64,000 nt of DNA, taken from the NCBI GenBank assembly GCA_024195585.1, contig SWBL01000282.1:1-64000 (forward strand), in the 5' to 3' direction. A program made the position numbers and the translations under genes. The notes under the pieces are model-generated. The model made no database searches. It was given only the letters and a program-made list of their open reading frames with translations, and was not told the DNA's origin. The DNA comes from Aureobasidium sp. EXF-3400 (taxonomy: Eukaryota > Ascomycota > Dothideomycetes > Dothideales > Saccotheciaceae). Shown here one piece after another: positions 32,394 to 45,952 of this stretch; the first letter of the stretch is position 1, and each line of letters starts with the position of its first letter.

Positions 32394-34587
32394 ATGTCTG
32401 CCGACCAAATTTCCGACGAGGTCGCTCTGGACTTCCAGGAATCTTTGCAAGATCTTCAGAACAACAACAGATATGAAATTAGCAACCTGACTATCATCGC
32501 CAAGGAGAACACCGAACATGCCCAAGCTATAGCTATGGTTTTGGAAAAACACATTAAAACGGTAAGACTCAGCAAGACGAAATCTCGAAAGTTTTCTCTT
32601 TGTCAAGCAGAGCCTTCAGCTTTCGAAAGAACATGTGACTGACCCGACTGCAGACTGCCCCTGGACGAAAGTTGCCTGCGCTCTATGTACTCGACTCGAT
32701 TGTGAAGAACGTTGGCACCCCATACACAGTTTACCTTGGAAGGAATCTGTTTTCTACCTTCATGGACTCGTACACTCTTGTAGATAGTCAGACAAGAAAA
32801 AGCATGGAAGCCATGTTGAAGACGTGGAAGGAACCGGTGCCTGGCTCCATGGACCCGAGACCAGTTTTTCCTGCGGAAGTCACTCGCACTATTGAAAATG
32901 CGCTCATCAAGGCAAGAACTGCCGCGGTGCAACTGCAAACCAGAAACCGCACTCCTCTCGGTATTTCAGGAAGGCCCATGTCGACGACTTACAGGAACAC
33001 TCCTACCCCACCACACAACGCCAGTCAGTTCCAACCACCTCCACAGGGTCCGTACCAGAACGGATACCGCAGCCAACAGGTATACATCGAGACTTTTGTA
33101 TTATCATCCGACATGACTAACATGTTTAAGCCCACGCCACAACAGTTCGCACCGAATCAGCTGCCTCCTGACATCGCACGGTCATTGTCAGCCGTACTTA
33201 ACCCACAAGATGATCTCAACAAGCTGAAGGCAGATATTCATGGGTTGATCGCAGGCTTTCAGACCGAGTTTGCGCGCAATCCATACGATTCGCAGGTGCA
33301 GACGAAGCTCAAGGCTCTGCTCGACCTTCAAGCCGTCGTGCAGACCCAGCAGCTGAACTCTGATGCCATTGGCATGATCAAGAAGCAGGTGGCACAGTTG
33401 CAAGCAGTGCAATCACAGCCCAATCCTCCTCCTTCTGCCACACCCCAACAATCGCAATGGCAAGCTCCCACTCCTGTTGCTCTCCCTTTCCAGCCTCCTC
33501 CACCTATTCCTCAGAGCTTTGCACCTACTCCTTCGGCACAGCCACCCGCCGCTCCTCCCGCATTTGCACCCGGTATCCTTGAGCAGCTGCTGGCGTCGAC
33601 TGCAAACGGGCAGAAACCGAGCACACCTGTGGTTCAGGCTGCCTTGAAGTCGATGCCTCCACCACCTACAAATCAATCACCTCGCACGGCCGCCGCAACC
33701 CCGGCTGCACCTATCGGCAATCCTCTTCTCGATGCTCTCCGTGCTGCAAATATCCTACCTGCATCATCCAGTGCCACTCCAGTGCCTGCATTAGGTCCTC
33801 CTGTCCCTCCACCTGCAGCCCCTGCACCTGCGCTATCTATCCTCCAACAACTCCAAGGCCTTGCACCAAAGTTGAGCAGTACACCTATGCCGCCTCCTGG
33901 CACTCCTGCCAAAGTCCGCATCCCCATGAACGCTGCAGCATTAAAGAGGTATGTGTGTCCACAAATCATTAACTTGAACCATCGACTAACCTCCCTCCCA
34001 GCTTCCGTCCAGAAGTTGTGCACACTCTCTACGACGCGCAACCCAACCAATGCACAACCTGCGGTCGTCGCTTCTTGTCCACCGATGAGGGTCGTGCTCA
34101 GAAGGCTCGTCATCTCGACTGGCACTTCCGCAGCAACCAGCGTATTGCCGACGCAGCTCTTGCTGCTGGCCTCACCCGCAGCTGGTATATCGATGAGATG
34201 GAATGGATTCGTCTGCGCGAAGTTGACGCCTCATCAGCCGCTGTCGACTCAAGCTCCGTCACCGCCACTACTAGCAAGCCTGTTAGCGTGCGTGAAAAGT
34301 ATATTCCCGCACCCACTGGAGCTGCAGCAAATGTTGCTTGTCCAATCTGTCAAGAGAAATTCGAGACCGAGTGGCACGAAGATGCACAGGAATGGGTGTG
34401 GATGGATGCCGTTAAGGTGGGAGGTCGTGTGTTCCATGCTTCATGTCATGATGAGGTCAAGAGAGCCAGCGGAGGTGATAGGGGTAGAAGTACTACTCCA
34501 GATGGTGCTGGTGTGCTTGGAAAGCGGAAGGCCGAGGTTGACTTGGCCAGTCTCAAGTCCAAGCTGAAGAGAGAAGTTGCTGCATAA
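32394..34587 (+). CDS. PCF11: Pre-mRNA cleavage factor IA subunit Pcf11
   Basis: Exons 32394-32561, 32654-33079, 33131-33948 and 34002-34587; 665 residues. It binds the phosphorylated RNA polymerase II CTD and links 3'-end cleavage to termination. The N-terminal CID (about 1-140) shows the conserved KLPALYVLDSIVKNVG helix. A Gln/Pro/Ala-rich middle follows (about 150-460). Two zinc-binding sites flank a Clp1-binding region: CTTCGRRF with HLDWHF, and CPICQEKFE with WVWMDAV and FHASC. The intron at 33080-33130 has a perfect GACTAAC branch but is 51 nt without a stop, so retention would only add 17 residues. Confidence 0.9.
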
Positions 34588-35116
34588 AGCTATAGATACT
34601 GTTGCTAGTGATGCCTACAAAGCACATGCATACATTTACCGTCCACATTGCATGTAAAATCTTCCTCTATGTTCCTAAATTCGTGCCTTTTTGTATGCAA
34701 GGTTTGGTGTATCTTGCTGTATAGAATTGGTTCGTCGAGCGCTCAATGATTGGAGATGTGCCTATGGGATGCCAGGGTCACTCACTCAACTATACTTTAT
34801 GACAGTCTTTCGAGCTTTGCTCCACGTCTAGTATATCTATACTGTACTTGACGTTCGCAATAGAGAGCTAGGCACTAAAAAATATGTATATGCAATTATG
34901 GATGTCATAGTCCCGACGTTGTGAAGATTGTGGTCAATTCGTTGTGGTAGCTGTCGTTCGAAGAAGCCTGGGCATGTGTTCTTGTACAATCTGACTCGCA
35001 CTCTTGATTGACACTCGGCGCAATATCTAGTAAGCAATTCAAAAGCATTAAGATAATCCCATAATCTATCATAAAGAAGACTCGAAGGTACCAGATCGTA
35101 CCCGCGACCAACATGA
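34588..35116. other. Convergent intergenic, AT-rich
   Basis: 3' flanks of PCF11 and the methyltransferase gene; no gene is seen. Confidence 0.4.
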
Positions 35117-36107
35117 CTAAGCCTTGCGAGCCACAGCCCTCAATCTAACATAATTCAAGAACTGACTCCCATCCTCCTCTCTTGTAACCACAGTCTCCAA
35201 TACATCACAGACCTGCCTAACGATATCTTCTCGCTTACTCTCTTCCACCACATTCAACATCTCTGCACCCATCAACTTGATCCATCCCTCCAAGCCACCA
35301 GATCCATCGGCAGACTTGGCAGTACATTTCGTAGGTCTGTATTCCAACTCGCACTTTTCGACTTCAAAGCCAGATTTTTGTAGTTGTCGTGTCATCCATG
35401 TGTCGCTGGGAAAGAACCAAGGACAAGCTTGTCGAGCAGTAGACAGGGAAATGCCGTTGGCAACGAGGACGGAAAGAATGGTTGCGTGGACGGCTTCCAC
35501 GTTACCTTTTCCACCCATCTCGAACACAAAAACACCACCTGGTTTTAGTGCCGAGTGAACGTCTTTGAACACTGCATCTCTGGTACTAGGTTCGCGAAGG
35601 ATCCAGTGAAGTGCAGCGTTGCTGAACACTTTATCCCAGCTGCCGTCGACTGCTTCAGCACATTCAGAAATACGACGGCAATCTTGGAGTTTGAAGGTGC
35701 AGTTTTGGCTCGAGTTTGTCTCTTGCGCTGTTTGGATAAAGGAGGCTGATGCATCGAGACCGAGGATGTGGCCTTGAGGCAAGGATGCAGCGATTTGAGC
35801 AGTCAAAGGCCCGTCGCCGCAGCCAATGTCGAGGATCTTGTCGGTTGGGTTGGGTGCGAGGTAGGAAAGAACCGTCGTGGTGAGCTTGGGCACGAAGCTT
35901 GCGGCTGCCGAGTAGGCCTGTTTGTGTCAAAACTCGAGCATCAAAACATGTTTCTTTTGCTAGCAACAAAGTATCGAGAAATCAAGATTGTCATCAACAG
36001 GCGTGGCTAGCAAGGTATCGTGGCTGCTGTCATGTCGTCATGATCCAAAGACCTTCAAATAGGAAGACGCATACCTCAGAGGACCATTTATCGTTGGATT
36101 TACTCAT
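35117..36107 (-). CDS. Class I SAM-dependent methyltransferase
   Basis: Two exons, 36107-36075 (11 codons) and 35917-35117, 277 residues; the 157-bp intron is the longest seen here. Motif I is ILDIGCGDGPLT, with the acidic residue LGLDAS at the end of strand 2, FSNAALHWI for motif II and LKPGGVFVFEMG for motif III. The layout resembles trans-aconitate or UbiE-like small-molecule methyltransferases, common in fungi as stand-alone enzymes. It starts MSKSNDKWSSEAYSAAASFV, with no signal peptide, so it is probably cytosolic. The substrate cannot be inferred. Confidence 0.85.
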
Positions 36108-36295
36108 GTTTCTGAATTTGTGGAGATATGGTGTGTTACGAGATACAATGACCTGAGGCGTCCATGTTGATATATCGACCTCATAGAAGCAGATGCGGAG
36201 GTGAGCATGCATCGCGACATCGGACGTCGACTCCGCGATCGGCATCCATACTATCAACCACTAACGGTATCGACAAGACGAATGTATATAGCTGA

Positions 36296-37844
36296 TTAGT
36301 ATGTCGAGCCATTATTGGCCAAGTTCTTCCGTTTCATCAGCTCACTAAGAGGCACTTCGTCCTCGTCGTAGAATTCGATGTCTTCGTCAACGCCGAAGTC
36401 GTTCAATCTCTCACCCTCCGAGTTTCGCCAGCCTTCTTCACCTTCTCCTGGCTTTGGTTGCCAGTCATCAGCCTCATGTTCTTGTTCCTCACGATCCGAT
36501 TCATAGTCAGTGCCATAAGCATAGTCTTCGTTAGGACGCTTCTGAACATTTTTTTTGTCATATCGCACGTGGAATGGCTGCCTGCGTCGAAGCTCAGAAG
36601 TATCTGTAGCAGGAGAGGGACGCATGCGATCAGCTTGTTGCCTCTTGTAAACCTCTTCAGGGTCCATGGAATGAGTGAAAGCGTTGGAAGGATCGAAAGC
36701 TCTCTCTGTAGGCGCAATACGAAACATTCGATCTGGGTCTGGTGGAGGCCATGTAGTACCAGGAGCTGCGCCGTATCAGTCCTGATGTTGGAACATTTCA
36801 GCATACACGTACCTTCAAGACCATTGTCTTCAAACTCTAGTCCACTCCCAACGGACGGGGTGAATGAAAAAGGCCAGAACCAGGCAAGAGGATTCCAGCT
36901 GCCCATACCCTGAGCGATATTTGAGAAGATTCCAATGTCCCATGGGTACTCCTGTCTGGTGATGGGTATTTTGGTGCCATTGGGACCTTCGAGGACTCCA
37001 CCGAGATACCTCGCGCGGCGAAGCAATGTTTCATGTCTCTCGATCTCCCAGCCCTCAATGGTGGTTGTGTTAGCACCTAGGCACCACAGTGTACGAACAA
37101 GCAGGATAAAAAGCGCAAAGACGACCACAGAGTTCAAGGCGGTGATGAAGAAAAGGCCGAACAGTAAGCCGGGACTTGGACCAAGATACTAAACAACAAT
37201 GAGTTGATGTTAGACGGTACGACGCGTGACCACATACACTCGGCAAATCTCTCTGTGTCCATAGATGGTACATCCGTGACCAGAGAAGGCATCCGAGATG
37301 CGACATACCAGCGACGGCGTAGAACAAGAAACGAACAAAGTGCGGAAAAGTAGTATGGGAAACGCAATTGGCTGTCCAGGGGCTGAGGAGTGAGAAGGCT
37401 GCCGACGAAGAGACATGGATAAGACCTACCAGTGGTGATCCATTTTGGGGATGCACCTTATGTTGTTAGATTCGATACCAGATGTGCTAAGTTCTAAGAA
37501 GCGACAAACCTTTCACATGTCTTGCAGTGATGAGCCCGCGGCGGTTTATAAGCCTGACATTTACGGCACCATCTTTGGCGTTGGCGTCCGTCCTGAATGT
37601 TCTTCTCTTTAACTGTTTCGCTTTTCTTTGGAATCCAATCTTTCGGGATTCTACCAGGATCCGTAAAACATGCCTTGTAATAGCAAAACAAGATGACCAA
37701 AGCATACACATGGAGTATGATGGATTGCTGAGTTGTCAGGGGGTGAGGGCCCAGACGTCGAAGTAACCACTGCGACGGGTATGCTATGAGGCAGATGAGG
37801 AAAGTCACTGCAGGAATTGCACACTGCTGTATAGTGAAGGCCAT
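36296..37844 (-). CDS. PFA4: DHHC palmitoyltransferase PFA4
   Basis: Five exons: 37844-37510, 37456-37430 (27 nt), 37382-37238, 37188-36813 and 36765-36296; 450 residues. It S-acylates cargo in the ER membrane; yeast Pfa4 is needed for chitin synthase Chs3 export. There are two N-terminal membrane helices, then the Cys-rich domain (WCRKCQAYKPPRAHHCKTCE) and the catalytic D118-H-H-C121, carried by the 27-nt exon. Two more helices follow (FVRFLFYAVAGM and the LNSVVVFALFILLV helix). An EGWEIERHETLLRRA-type motif and a very acidic C-terminus are family-typical. Confidence 0.88.
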
Positions 37845-38653
37845 GCTGGTTGGTTGGTTGTCACGACAGGACTGAATTCGACTGATCGGCTCGACGAGCC
37901 CTAATCAGCGAAGAAAGTCGATCAGTGGTCGGTGCGATAGCGCCCCCAGCCCCCCGCTCCCGACAAAGACAACAAAAAGAAGGTGCTCTCTCTGAGTCAA
38001 GCTCGCTCAGCGAACATTTGATTATGTTGTGGATTCTAGCCTCGAGCAAGATGGACGAGTATGCGGTTATTTAGCTGAGCGGCTTATACAGATCCGACTT
38101 TTAGGGTGGTCGCGAATATAAAAGAGAAAGGATCTGTTCTGTCACTGTTCCCTCGCGTTCTAGAACACGATCCGTGGAAGATCAAGTGGGACATTCGGCC
38201 AAAGCGTCAAGCGCTCCGGGAATCCATTGTACCGCTCGCGAGACTGGAAGGATTGCCTTTTCGCTGTCGCTTTTCAGCGCTCGATGTTTTTGAAGCCCAT
38301 TCTCTCCAGGTCAAGCAGGAAGGAATACAGGCTGTAGGAAGTGCCGCATTGCCACGACGGCAGAGTAGACGACAGCATTCTCTGTTGCATTCCTGGGCTG
38401 TATAAGGTTTCGAAACGTCGGCAGAGTATTGAAAGCCACGCGCACCCTATTAGATAGCGGCGCACGTCTGTCGTTCAGCACTCAAGCAGGACTTCTAGCA
38501 GCCGGTCATTCCCGCGCTCGACAGTCCGCATTTTCAGCAACAATACTGCCCTTGCATTCTCACGGGCTTCGCACTGCATCCGCCGACTACCAGCAGCTTG
38601 CCGGACTGTCAGGCAAATGCGCGCGCCATAGCGTCGCATACTCTTCACTCGAC
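37845..38653. promoter_or_regulatory. Divergent intergenic region, 809 bp
   Basis: Between PFA4 and the histidine kinase gene. The frame just upstream of the kinase start is open from 38429 without an ATG; the first ATG, at 38654, was chosen. Confidence 0.4.
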
Positions 38654-41600
38654 ATGGCTTCAGACGCACCACGACACGCGAGGCAGCCGTCTCCTTCGCC
38701 CAGACAGAGGACCAACATGAGATTGGACGAATTGACCGCTGCCAACGCCGGTGGCTATTTCGACCTTTCCAATGCCTGCGACGAAGGCTACCGAGACCAC
38801 TCGCCCTCTTCTCCTCTGTCCATCAGAATCCCCTCGGGTCCCAGCATGGCCGATACCGCCTTCACTGCCTTGCAGTACTTGCCCATGCCCGTCTTGGTCC
38901 TCTCCAGCGAAAAGACGGTCGTGCTTGCCAACGAGGCTTTGGGTAGACTCCTTGGTATAGACCTGCAGCAACAAATCATGTCAGACAATGCTGGATTGAA
39001 CGAGCAAGAGGACGTTAGAAGTGCCAGCGACGTCCTGGCCGGTGTGCCCATGGACTGCCTTGGAATGGACCTTCTTCAGAACGCGAATCCGGTGTGGATG
39101 CGATGGGAAGACTTCCTCAACACTATCAAACAAGATGCCATCGATGCTAGTGCCCAGTCAGAAGGCAAGTCTGACGGCGGTGACATTACACCCACTGCCG
39201 AGACATATGATGGCTCAGCAGCTGTGCAATCAAGTCCTGTACCTTTGACACGCGCCAACCTTGCCCGTACCACTGTACACGACGCCGCCGTCGATGTTGT
39301 CTTCTCCACCAACCGCAACCCCCTCACAGGTCTTCCACGTACCAAGGAGGTCAATCACGATGCTTCAGGCCACATTCAGGCCACTGTTATCATCACCGTA
39401 TGGTCTGCTGACGATGTAGATTACTATACTTTGGTCTTCACTTCTGCCGCCGAGACTCAATCTTCTTCTTCCCGCTCAAGCCATCGTACTGTTGCCAGAA
39501 CTCACACCACCTTCTCCTCTGGTCTGGGCTCAGGGTCGAGTTCTAGTTCAAGTGGCCGTCGCACTCAACATCAACATCGCACGAGCCTCTCGGGTAGCCC
39601 CTCTGTGTTTGCCCCCTCAGCTTTGCCAAGTGGACCCCCGTCTCTTACCACCTCCGCCGCCGCGCCGTCTCTGTTTTCAAAGTCCAACCGTCTAAAAGAT
39701 GCCCTGTTGAACTCACTGAGTGACCCGGCCTTTGCCATGTGGAAGGATGAGTCTTTCGGAATCCCTAACAAAGCCGCAATAAGAATGGTCTACCCAGACA
39801 ACGACGAAAGCCCTACTGGAGTTCGGGACCAGCGCGATTTCCTTGCAAACTATATACTCTGGAAGGAAGATTTTTCTGAATTGCTACACATAAGCGAATA
39901 CCCTATCATGCATCTCATGACGACACAGAAGCGATACACTGGCAGACGTCTCGGCATGCACCATCCCAAAACAGGCGAGAGGATCATATATGATGTTGAC
40001 GGCGAAACCATCAACGATACCAAGACTGGTGAATTCCTTGGTGGTCTTGTCATCTTCCACAACGTTACCGAGTATGCCAATACCATTACCGCTCAAAAGG
40101 TGCAGAACGAACGTCAATTTGAGGACATCACCAATATGATTCCACAAATGATCTGGACAACAACACCGACCGGTCAACACGACTACTTCTCGAGGAGATG
40201 GTACGAATACACAGGTCTCACACCTGAACAAAGTCTGGGCAACGGATGGGAGAATCCCTTCCACCCAGACGACATGGAGCTGACAGTCAAGCGATGGACA
40301 CACAGTCTTAAGACTGGTGAGGAATACAGAACGGAATACAGATGCCACTCCGTCGATGGTGAGTGGCGCTGGATGCTAGGACGAGCTGTGCCGATGAAGG
40401 ATGACAATGGAAAGATTGTCAAATGGTGAGCACTCTACTTTCCCCTGTGTCTTTGTCGTTTATAGCTAACGATGTTCAGGTTCGGCACTTGCACTGACAT
40501 TCACGAACTGGTACTCGCTCGAGAGGACGCACGGCAGACGAGACTCCGACTCTCACAGGTTATCGAAATGGCCAAAATCACGCTATGGTCGGTAAATCCT
40601 CAGCGCAATCTGTCCATGCTCGAAGGCGCTATCGTCTGGAATGATCAAACCAAAATGTCTGATGACGAGATTCGTGATAAAGCAATTGGCAAGAACGTGT
40701 ATGAGCTGTTCGACAAAGACGCCATCCTGGATGGTGACCACCATAGGGAATACATCGAAAACATCCTTACCGGCAAAAAAATCGACGAGACTACCGAACT
40801 ACATATGCAAGAGACCAACAGATGGATCCGCACAAGGTTTGTCCCGTTACAACGTCTGGAACGCAATGCTGGCGTTGAGGGTGAGGCATTTGTGGATGGT
40901 GTCGTTGCTGTCAGTATGGATGTCACAGATTTGAGGAAGAGAGAAGAACAACTCCGAGAACGTGACAGGGAAAACTCGCGTCTGCTAGCTCAAAGTGAGG
41001 CTGCAAAGGAAGCAAGCAAGATGAAATCGCAATTCCTAGGTAGGACGGAGATTCAGCACGAGTTAATTCAGGTCTTTGCTAACATGCACCAGCCAACATG
41101 TCGCACGAGATTCGCACTCCGATCGCCGGTGTCATTGGCATGTCTGAACTCCTACTGGACGATACTGAAGGCACTCTGACCGAGGAACAACGCGAATGCG
41201 CCGAAAATCTACAAAGATCTGCTAATGGCCTACTCACTGTGATCAACGATATTCTGGACTTCTCCAAGGTCGAAAGCGGCCGGTTAGATATTGAGGATGT
41301 TCAGTTCGACCTGAACGTTGTCGTCCGCGATGTCAATAAAATGCTCACCTTTGCAGCTGAACGTAAGGGTTTGATGTATATCGACGAAACACAAGAGCTC
41401 GAACGTCTCAAGGTCATGGGCGACCCAGGCCGACTAAGACAGATCTTGACAAACCTCCTGACCAACTCAATCAAGTTTACCTCCGAAGGAAGCGTTACGA
41501 TGCAGGTCAAGATCAGAGAGGAGACTGCAGAGACTGTCGCTGTGCAGTTCACTGTAGAAGACACTGGTATCGGAATTGAAGAAGAAGTCAGAAAAAGACT

Positions 41601-43057
41601 CTTCCAACCTTTTTCTCAGGCCGATTCCAGCACCGCCAGACGCTTCGGTGGAACTGGTCTTGGTTTGACCATCAGCAAGAACGTGAGTGGCACTTCCGGG
41701 CATTGTTGTCGTGCATTGACTGATCATAACAGTTGGTTGAGCTCATGCATGGTGAGATTTCACTTGAATCCTCCTTAGGCCTCGGCACCAAAGCATCGTT
41801 CTGGATTCCCTTCAACAAAGCACCATATCTATCAGGCGACTCGCCACCACTGGACATGGGCCCGATCCCACACCGATTGCAATCAGAGCTATCAATCTCA
41901 GAATATAGCGGACCACAACCACCAGGTTCGCCGCTAAAACCTGGCATTCGTCAAGCTTCTGTTGATTCGCGACGAGCTTCCCCAGCTCAGCTTGATATGC
42001 CTCTGGTACTCTCGGACGAGGAAAGGCGGAATACACATGTACTAGTTGTTGAAGGTGAGTGATGTGATTGCGAGTTATGTGATAGACTACTGACTAATCA
42101 CGCTCAGATAACCCTATCAACCAACAGATTGCCTTGAAGACTATCAAGAAGCTCAAGTTCTCGGTCAACGCCGTTTGGAACGGACAAGAAGCACTTGACT
42201 ATCTCAGCAAGCCAGAAAGCTCTGACCGCCCAAGGCCAGATGTTATTCTTATGGATGTACAGATGCCTGTGATGGACGGCTACAAAGCGACATACACCAT
42301 ACGACATTGCCAGCCATTCGCTGCCGACCAACAAATTCAGAACACGCCCATTGTCGCAATGACTGCGAGTGCAATTCAAGGCGATCGTGAGAAGTGTGAG
42401 AATGCTGGAATGAATGACTATCTGGCGAAGCCTGTGAAGGGCAAGACCTTGGAGCAAATGTTGCTGAAATGGGCTGTTGAAAAGAAACGTAAGGCAGCCT
42501 TGTCATCAAGCCCAGCTGTCTCTACGACAGCGGCAGATGTTCCTCGGCCTAGACTTCCCTCAGCTGCCTCGAGGGACGCTCCGCACGAGGAGCCGAAGAC
42601 ACCAGCCGATCTACTTGTACCTGCACCTGGCCAAGGAGCATCAGACGTCCTTGCAACAAAACTCAACAAGCTCAATTTCCAGAACGACACAGTATTTGCA
42701 CGTTCCGCAGAGACAGCAGAAAGTCGTTCGATGGACCGCTTACGCAACGAAGAGAAGGCGATGGAACTGCGTGATCAACAATTATTCGCGAGCGCAGCCA
42801 CGCCCAAGAAGCTGCTGGGTGTAATGGGAGAGACGGTGACACAAGACGATGAAATCGAGACTCGGCCCTCCAAGCTCACACGTGAGAACATTGAGAAGCT
42901 GAGTCGAAACGCACCATTGAGCCACGTCACTCAGCCAGATGTGGATACGTCGAGCCTAGATGTCACTGTTGACAGTAATGCGCCGCCGCGAGTAGGGAGA
43001 CCATCAATGGGGACACGATTGAAGTCCGATGGTGACAAGACGGTCTTGCCAGAATGA
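38654..43057 (+). CDS. Hybrid histidine kinase with PAS domains
   Basis: Five exons: 38654-40425, 40480-41039, 41093-41682, 41733-42054 and 42108-43057; 1397 residues. No membrane helix is seen, so it is probably a soluble sensor. PAS-like regions: about 70-120 (LPMPVLVLSSEKTVVLANEA), about 480-600 (MIPQMIWTTTPTGQHDYFS, ending in a PAC FGTCTDIHE), and about 610-750 (VIEMAKITLWSVNP). HisKA has SHEIRTP with His782. HATPase has LTNSIKFTS, DTGIGIEEE and GGTGLGLTI. The receiver has DNP at the start and phospho-acceptor Asp1131 (ILMDVQMPVMDG), and Lys in LAKPVK. Expected to feed a Ypd1-type phosphotransfer protein; the stimulus is unknown and I do not assign a fungal group. Confidence 0.9.
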
Positions 43058-45952
43058 TGGGTTTACGACGTCGCTGCAACACGAGATGAGCAATGGGATT
43101 GGGGCGTTTTGGCATGGAACATTCAATAAAAGGGGCAGGTCACGCGTTTAGTCAGAGGCCCTACTATTACAGGATGCATGGTTGGATCTAGATTGGCCGT
43201 GCATACAATAGCATTGACTGTAATCCTTGTCAATAGAACGAAGAGAACGAAGTGAACGAAGTTCTTGACTGTGCGGACATTTTGCACGTGGTCATTCAGA
43301 TTGAGCATGCCCCCGTCATGTTGTGACTCGTGAGCATGCTTGGAACACTATCTCTCTGCTCGGACCATTTTTGACAGGGGAGGGCAAACTTGGCATGCAA
43401 CCAATTCCAATAGATTTGATCGTACCGTATCGCACAGATGGAAGAGAGACCATCAGCAAGAAAGAATTCACGCAAAGAGACGCTGGTATGCTATTACAGT
43501 TAACTATCTTACGGACGTAGAGATCGAGAGAGGGTGGGCACACGCATGTGGACGACACGGGAAACAAGGTTTGAGCTATTCCACCGTAGCCAAGACACTG
43601 AGCTCAATAGCCACCAAGGTCGCGCGCGCATGGGATATGCCATGATTATTTCCCAAGCCCAAAGATGTTCTAGACAAGCACCAACAATATGGGTCGGGGA
43701 AAGGACCATTGTTGGCTCGGACATGTTGAGAGCACATGGGAAGTGCTCCGTTCGCACGACACAAGTCCACATTTCTGGCCCAACTCTATCTCACAACGCC
43801 CTACCAGGAATGACCCCGACTATCAGCCGCATCTAATGGGCCGCGTGACAGATCCCGCATTTGACAGGACTAGCAGTGCGAAAAGAGTCATGTTGAATGA
43901 GTCGCAGACCAGATAAGGACCATAGCAGAACGAAAAGGAGACTGTGAAGTGTTCCAATTTGGGCGAACTGTGAGCAAGGAGCGCAAGCAACTCATCAGAT
44001 GCAGCTAACTAACAGACCGTCGTACGCATGTATCACACGCGCGCCTGAGCAATATGGTCCTGGAACGCCACCAATCAAGCAAGAATGCTCTGGAGTGTGT
44101 GTTCTGCGACCGTTGGGAGGGAAAGCCAACTTGGACTTCGTAGTTCGTACTGGGTCTATTTTTCTTCTTAGAGCCGTCGCATGAAAAAGTCCCGACCGGC
44201 ATATTGTAACCTTGGGTTACGACGGTCGAGGGGTACGAACAAGAGCGGTGCACTTAAAGTGTGGCTGGCGGAACGATCGGCATGTAGTGTGCCTTTTGAC
44301 CGCAACGACTTCCTGGGCACTGCTGCACCGCTGCGAGCCTACGTCGCTCTGTTCAGACTTTTGTGGCAAGCAATGTTTCCACTAATCTTTAATCACAGTA
44401 CCATGGATTTTGACAACGTTGTGGGCCAGGGCCGTTGGTGGCTTACTCACACTCTCTACGCGAAGGACAAAAGCAAACGCCATCAAAAGTGTATAAGAGT
44501 CAGTGACGGGTGTTTATTGGGGTAATCCGAACGAGGCATGACGATGGAGCTCTGGGACGCTTGCACGCCCGATTACGGCTGCGGCGTTTTTCGAAACATA
44601 CCTTTCGCAGCTAAGCAGCTACAAGTGGCTTGGGAGCTCGAACTCAAGGGAATAATGGCGTTGCTGGCAACGAACAAGACAAGGGGTTATGGGCTACATT
44701 ATGGTTAATGTCTTAGCTTCAGACGGAATCTCCACCTCCGTAAGCCACCAAACCTGCCAGCCAAACGCCATGTCCAAGCGTCGACGTGCAGCCAGTCAAT
44801 GGCATGAGGGACTGAGCCGACAACGGCTTTTTTGCTTTCGTACGCAGAAAGACACCCATACGAGCAGAACGAAGAGGCAAACAGCATTGCGTAACATGTC
44901 AACTCGCCGGCCGGTCCGCAAAGCTCAGTCAGGCAAGCAATGAACGAGCTGAAGAGGTGGAATGGAATTGAAGGTAGCAAAGGCCAGCTGAATGGTAAAC
45001 AAATGACCTGATGATGCCGCACGATTCACGATGCACAGGACAAGTTCCAGGTAAACGGAGCGACAAGTTGGCAATCTCTTGTTAGCAGAGGATGGAGGGT
45101 GCTTGGAGCAGCAAGACTCAAGAGGGCCAGCAGAGATAGCAGGAAGCCAAAAGATGTGGAGGTGGCAGTGTAAACTTTGACACAAGGTGAATCTCATCAA
45201 TCCAATGAACCGCTCTCACTCGGAGATATGTATGCACAGTCGAAAACCCACAGCTTAACGAGTCAAGAAGGCCGCTGCGCTAAACAAGGCTAGGAATGGA
45301 CAGGTGGAGACAGGCAGTCAATGGCGATTGGCTGCTAAGGTTGAGCCCTGCAGGGAGCTAAAACAGCCACATCGGCCTGTAAGTCGACGTCAGTGGTGAC
45401 TCGCTGAGGCAGGTGCGTATTTCTACCTCTGCTCCCCGCTGATCGTCGTCGAAGATCCTCTACATTTTCATAAACCGGCCCACCTTTTGATCAAGACTTG
45501 AAACGACTACGGCCTCCGCACAAGTCTTAAGACCCAAAGACGATAAATCTTTTGCCTCTTTCAGACTCGTCTGCTATCAGCACCCCAACCTCATCTACCC
45601 TCCGTCCGAAATCGCCTCGAGCTTCTTGCTGGCCCTAGCATCTTTTCCCTGGCGATTAAGCTTTTCGGCCAGTCCACCATTAGAGGCTTAGCAAATCCCG
45701 CACACCTGAACGCGACACCTGAGGCTGCTGCTCTCAGAGGAAAGCCGAAACACATAAACTTGCTGATCCCCTCGTTGGACGCACACTGATCGTCCTCTCC
45801 ACGTTCTGTGAACCCATCTCCAGCGTTGATCCTTAAACCATCACACGCGCTGCGAGTCTCGCCCTCTACCAACCACTCCATCCATTAACAACATCACTCA
45901 TTGTTCCTTCTTTGCCCTACCCCTCTCAATCCTTCTTACTCTCCTATACACA
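43058..45952. other. 2.9 kb without a gene, upstream of the FlbC-like gene
   Basis: No supported coding frame on either strand; short frames have no domains or consistent codon bias. C/T-rich DNA from about 45540 to 45950 looks like promoter and 5' UTR of the next gene. It may hold a long upstream regulatory region or non-coding transcripts. Confidence 0.45.
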
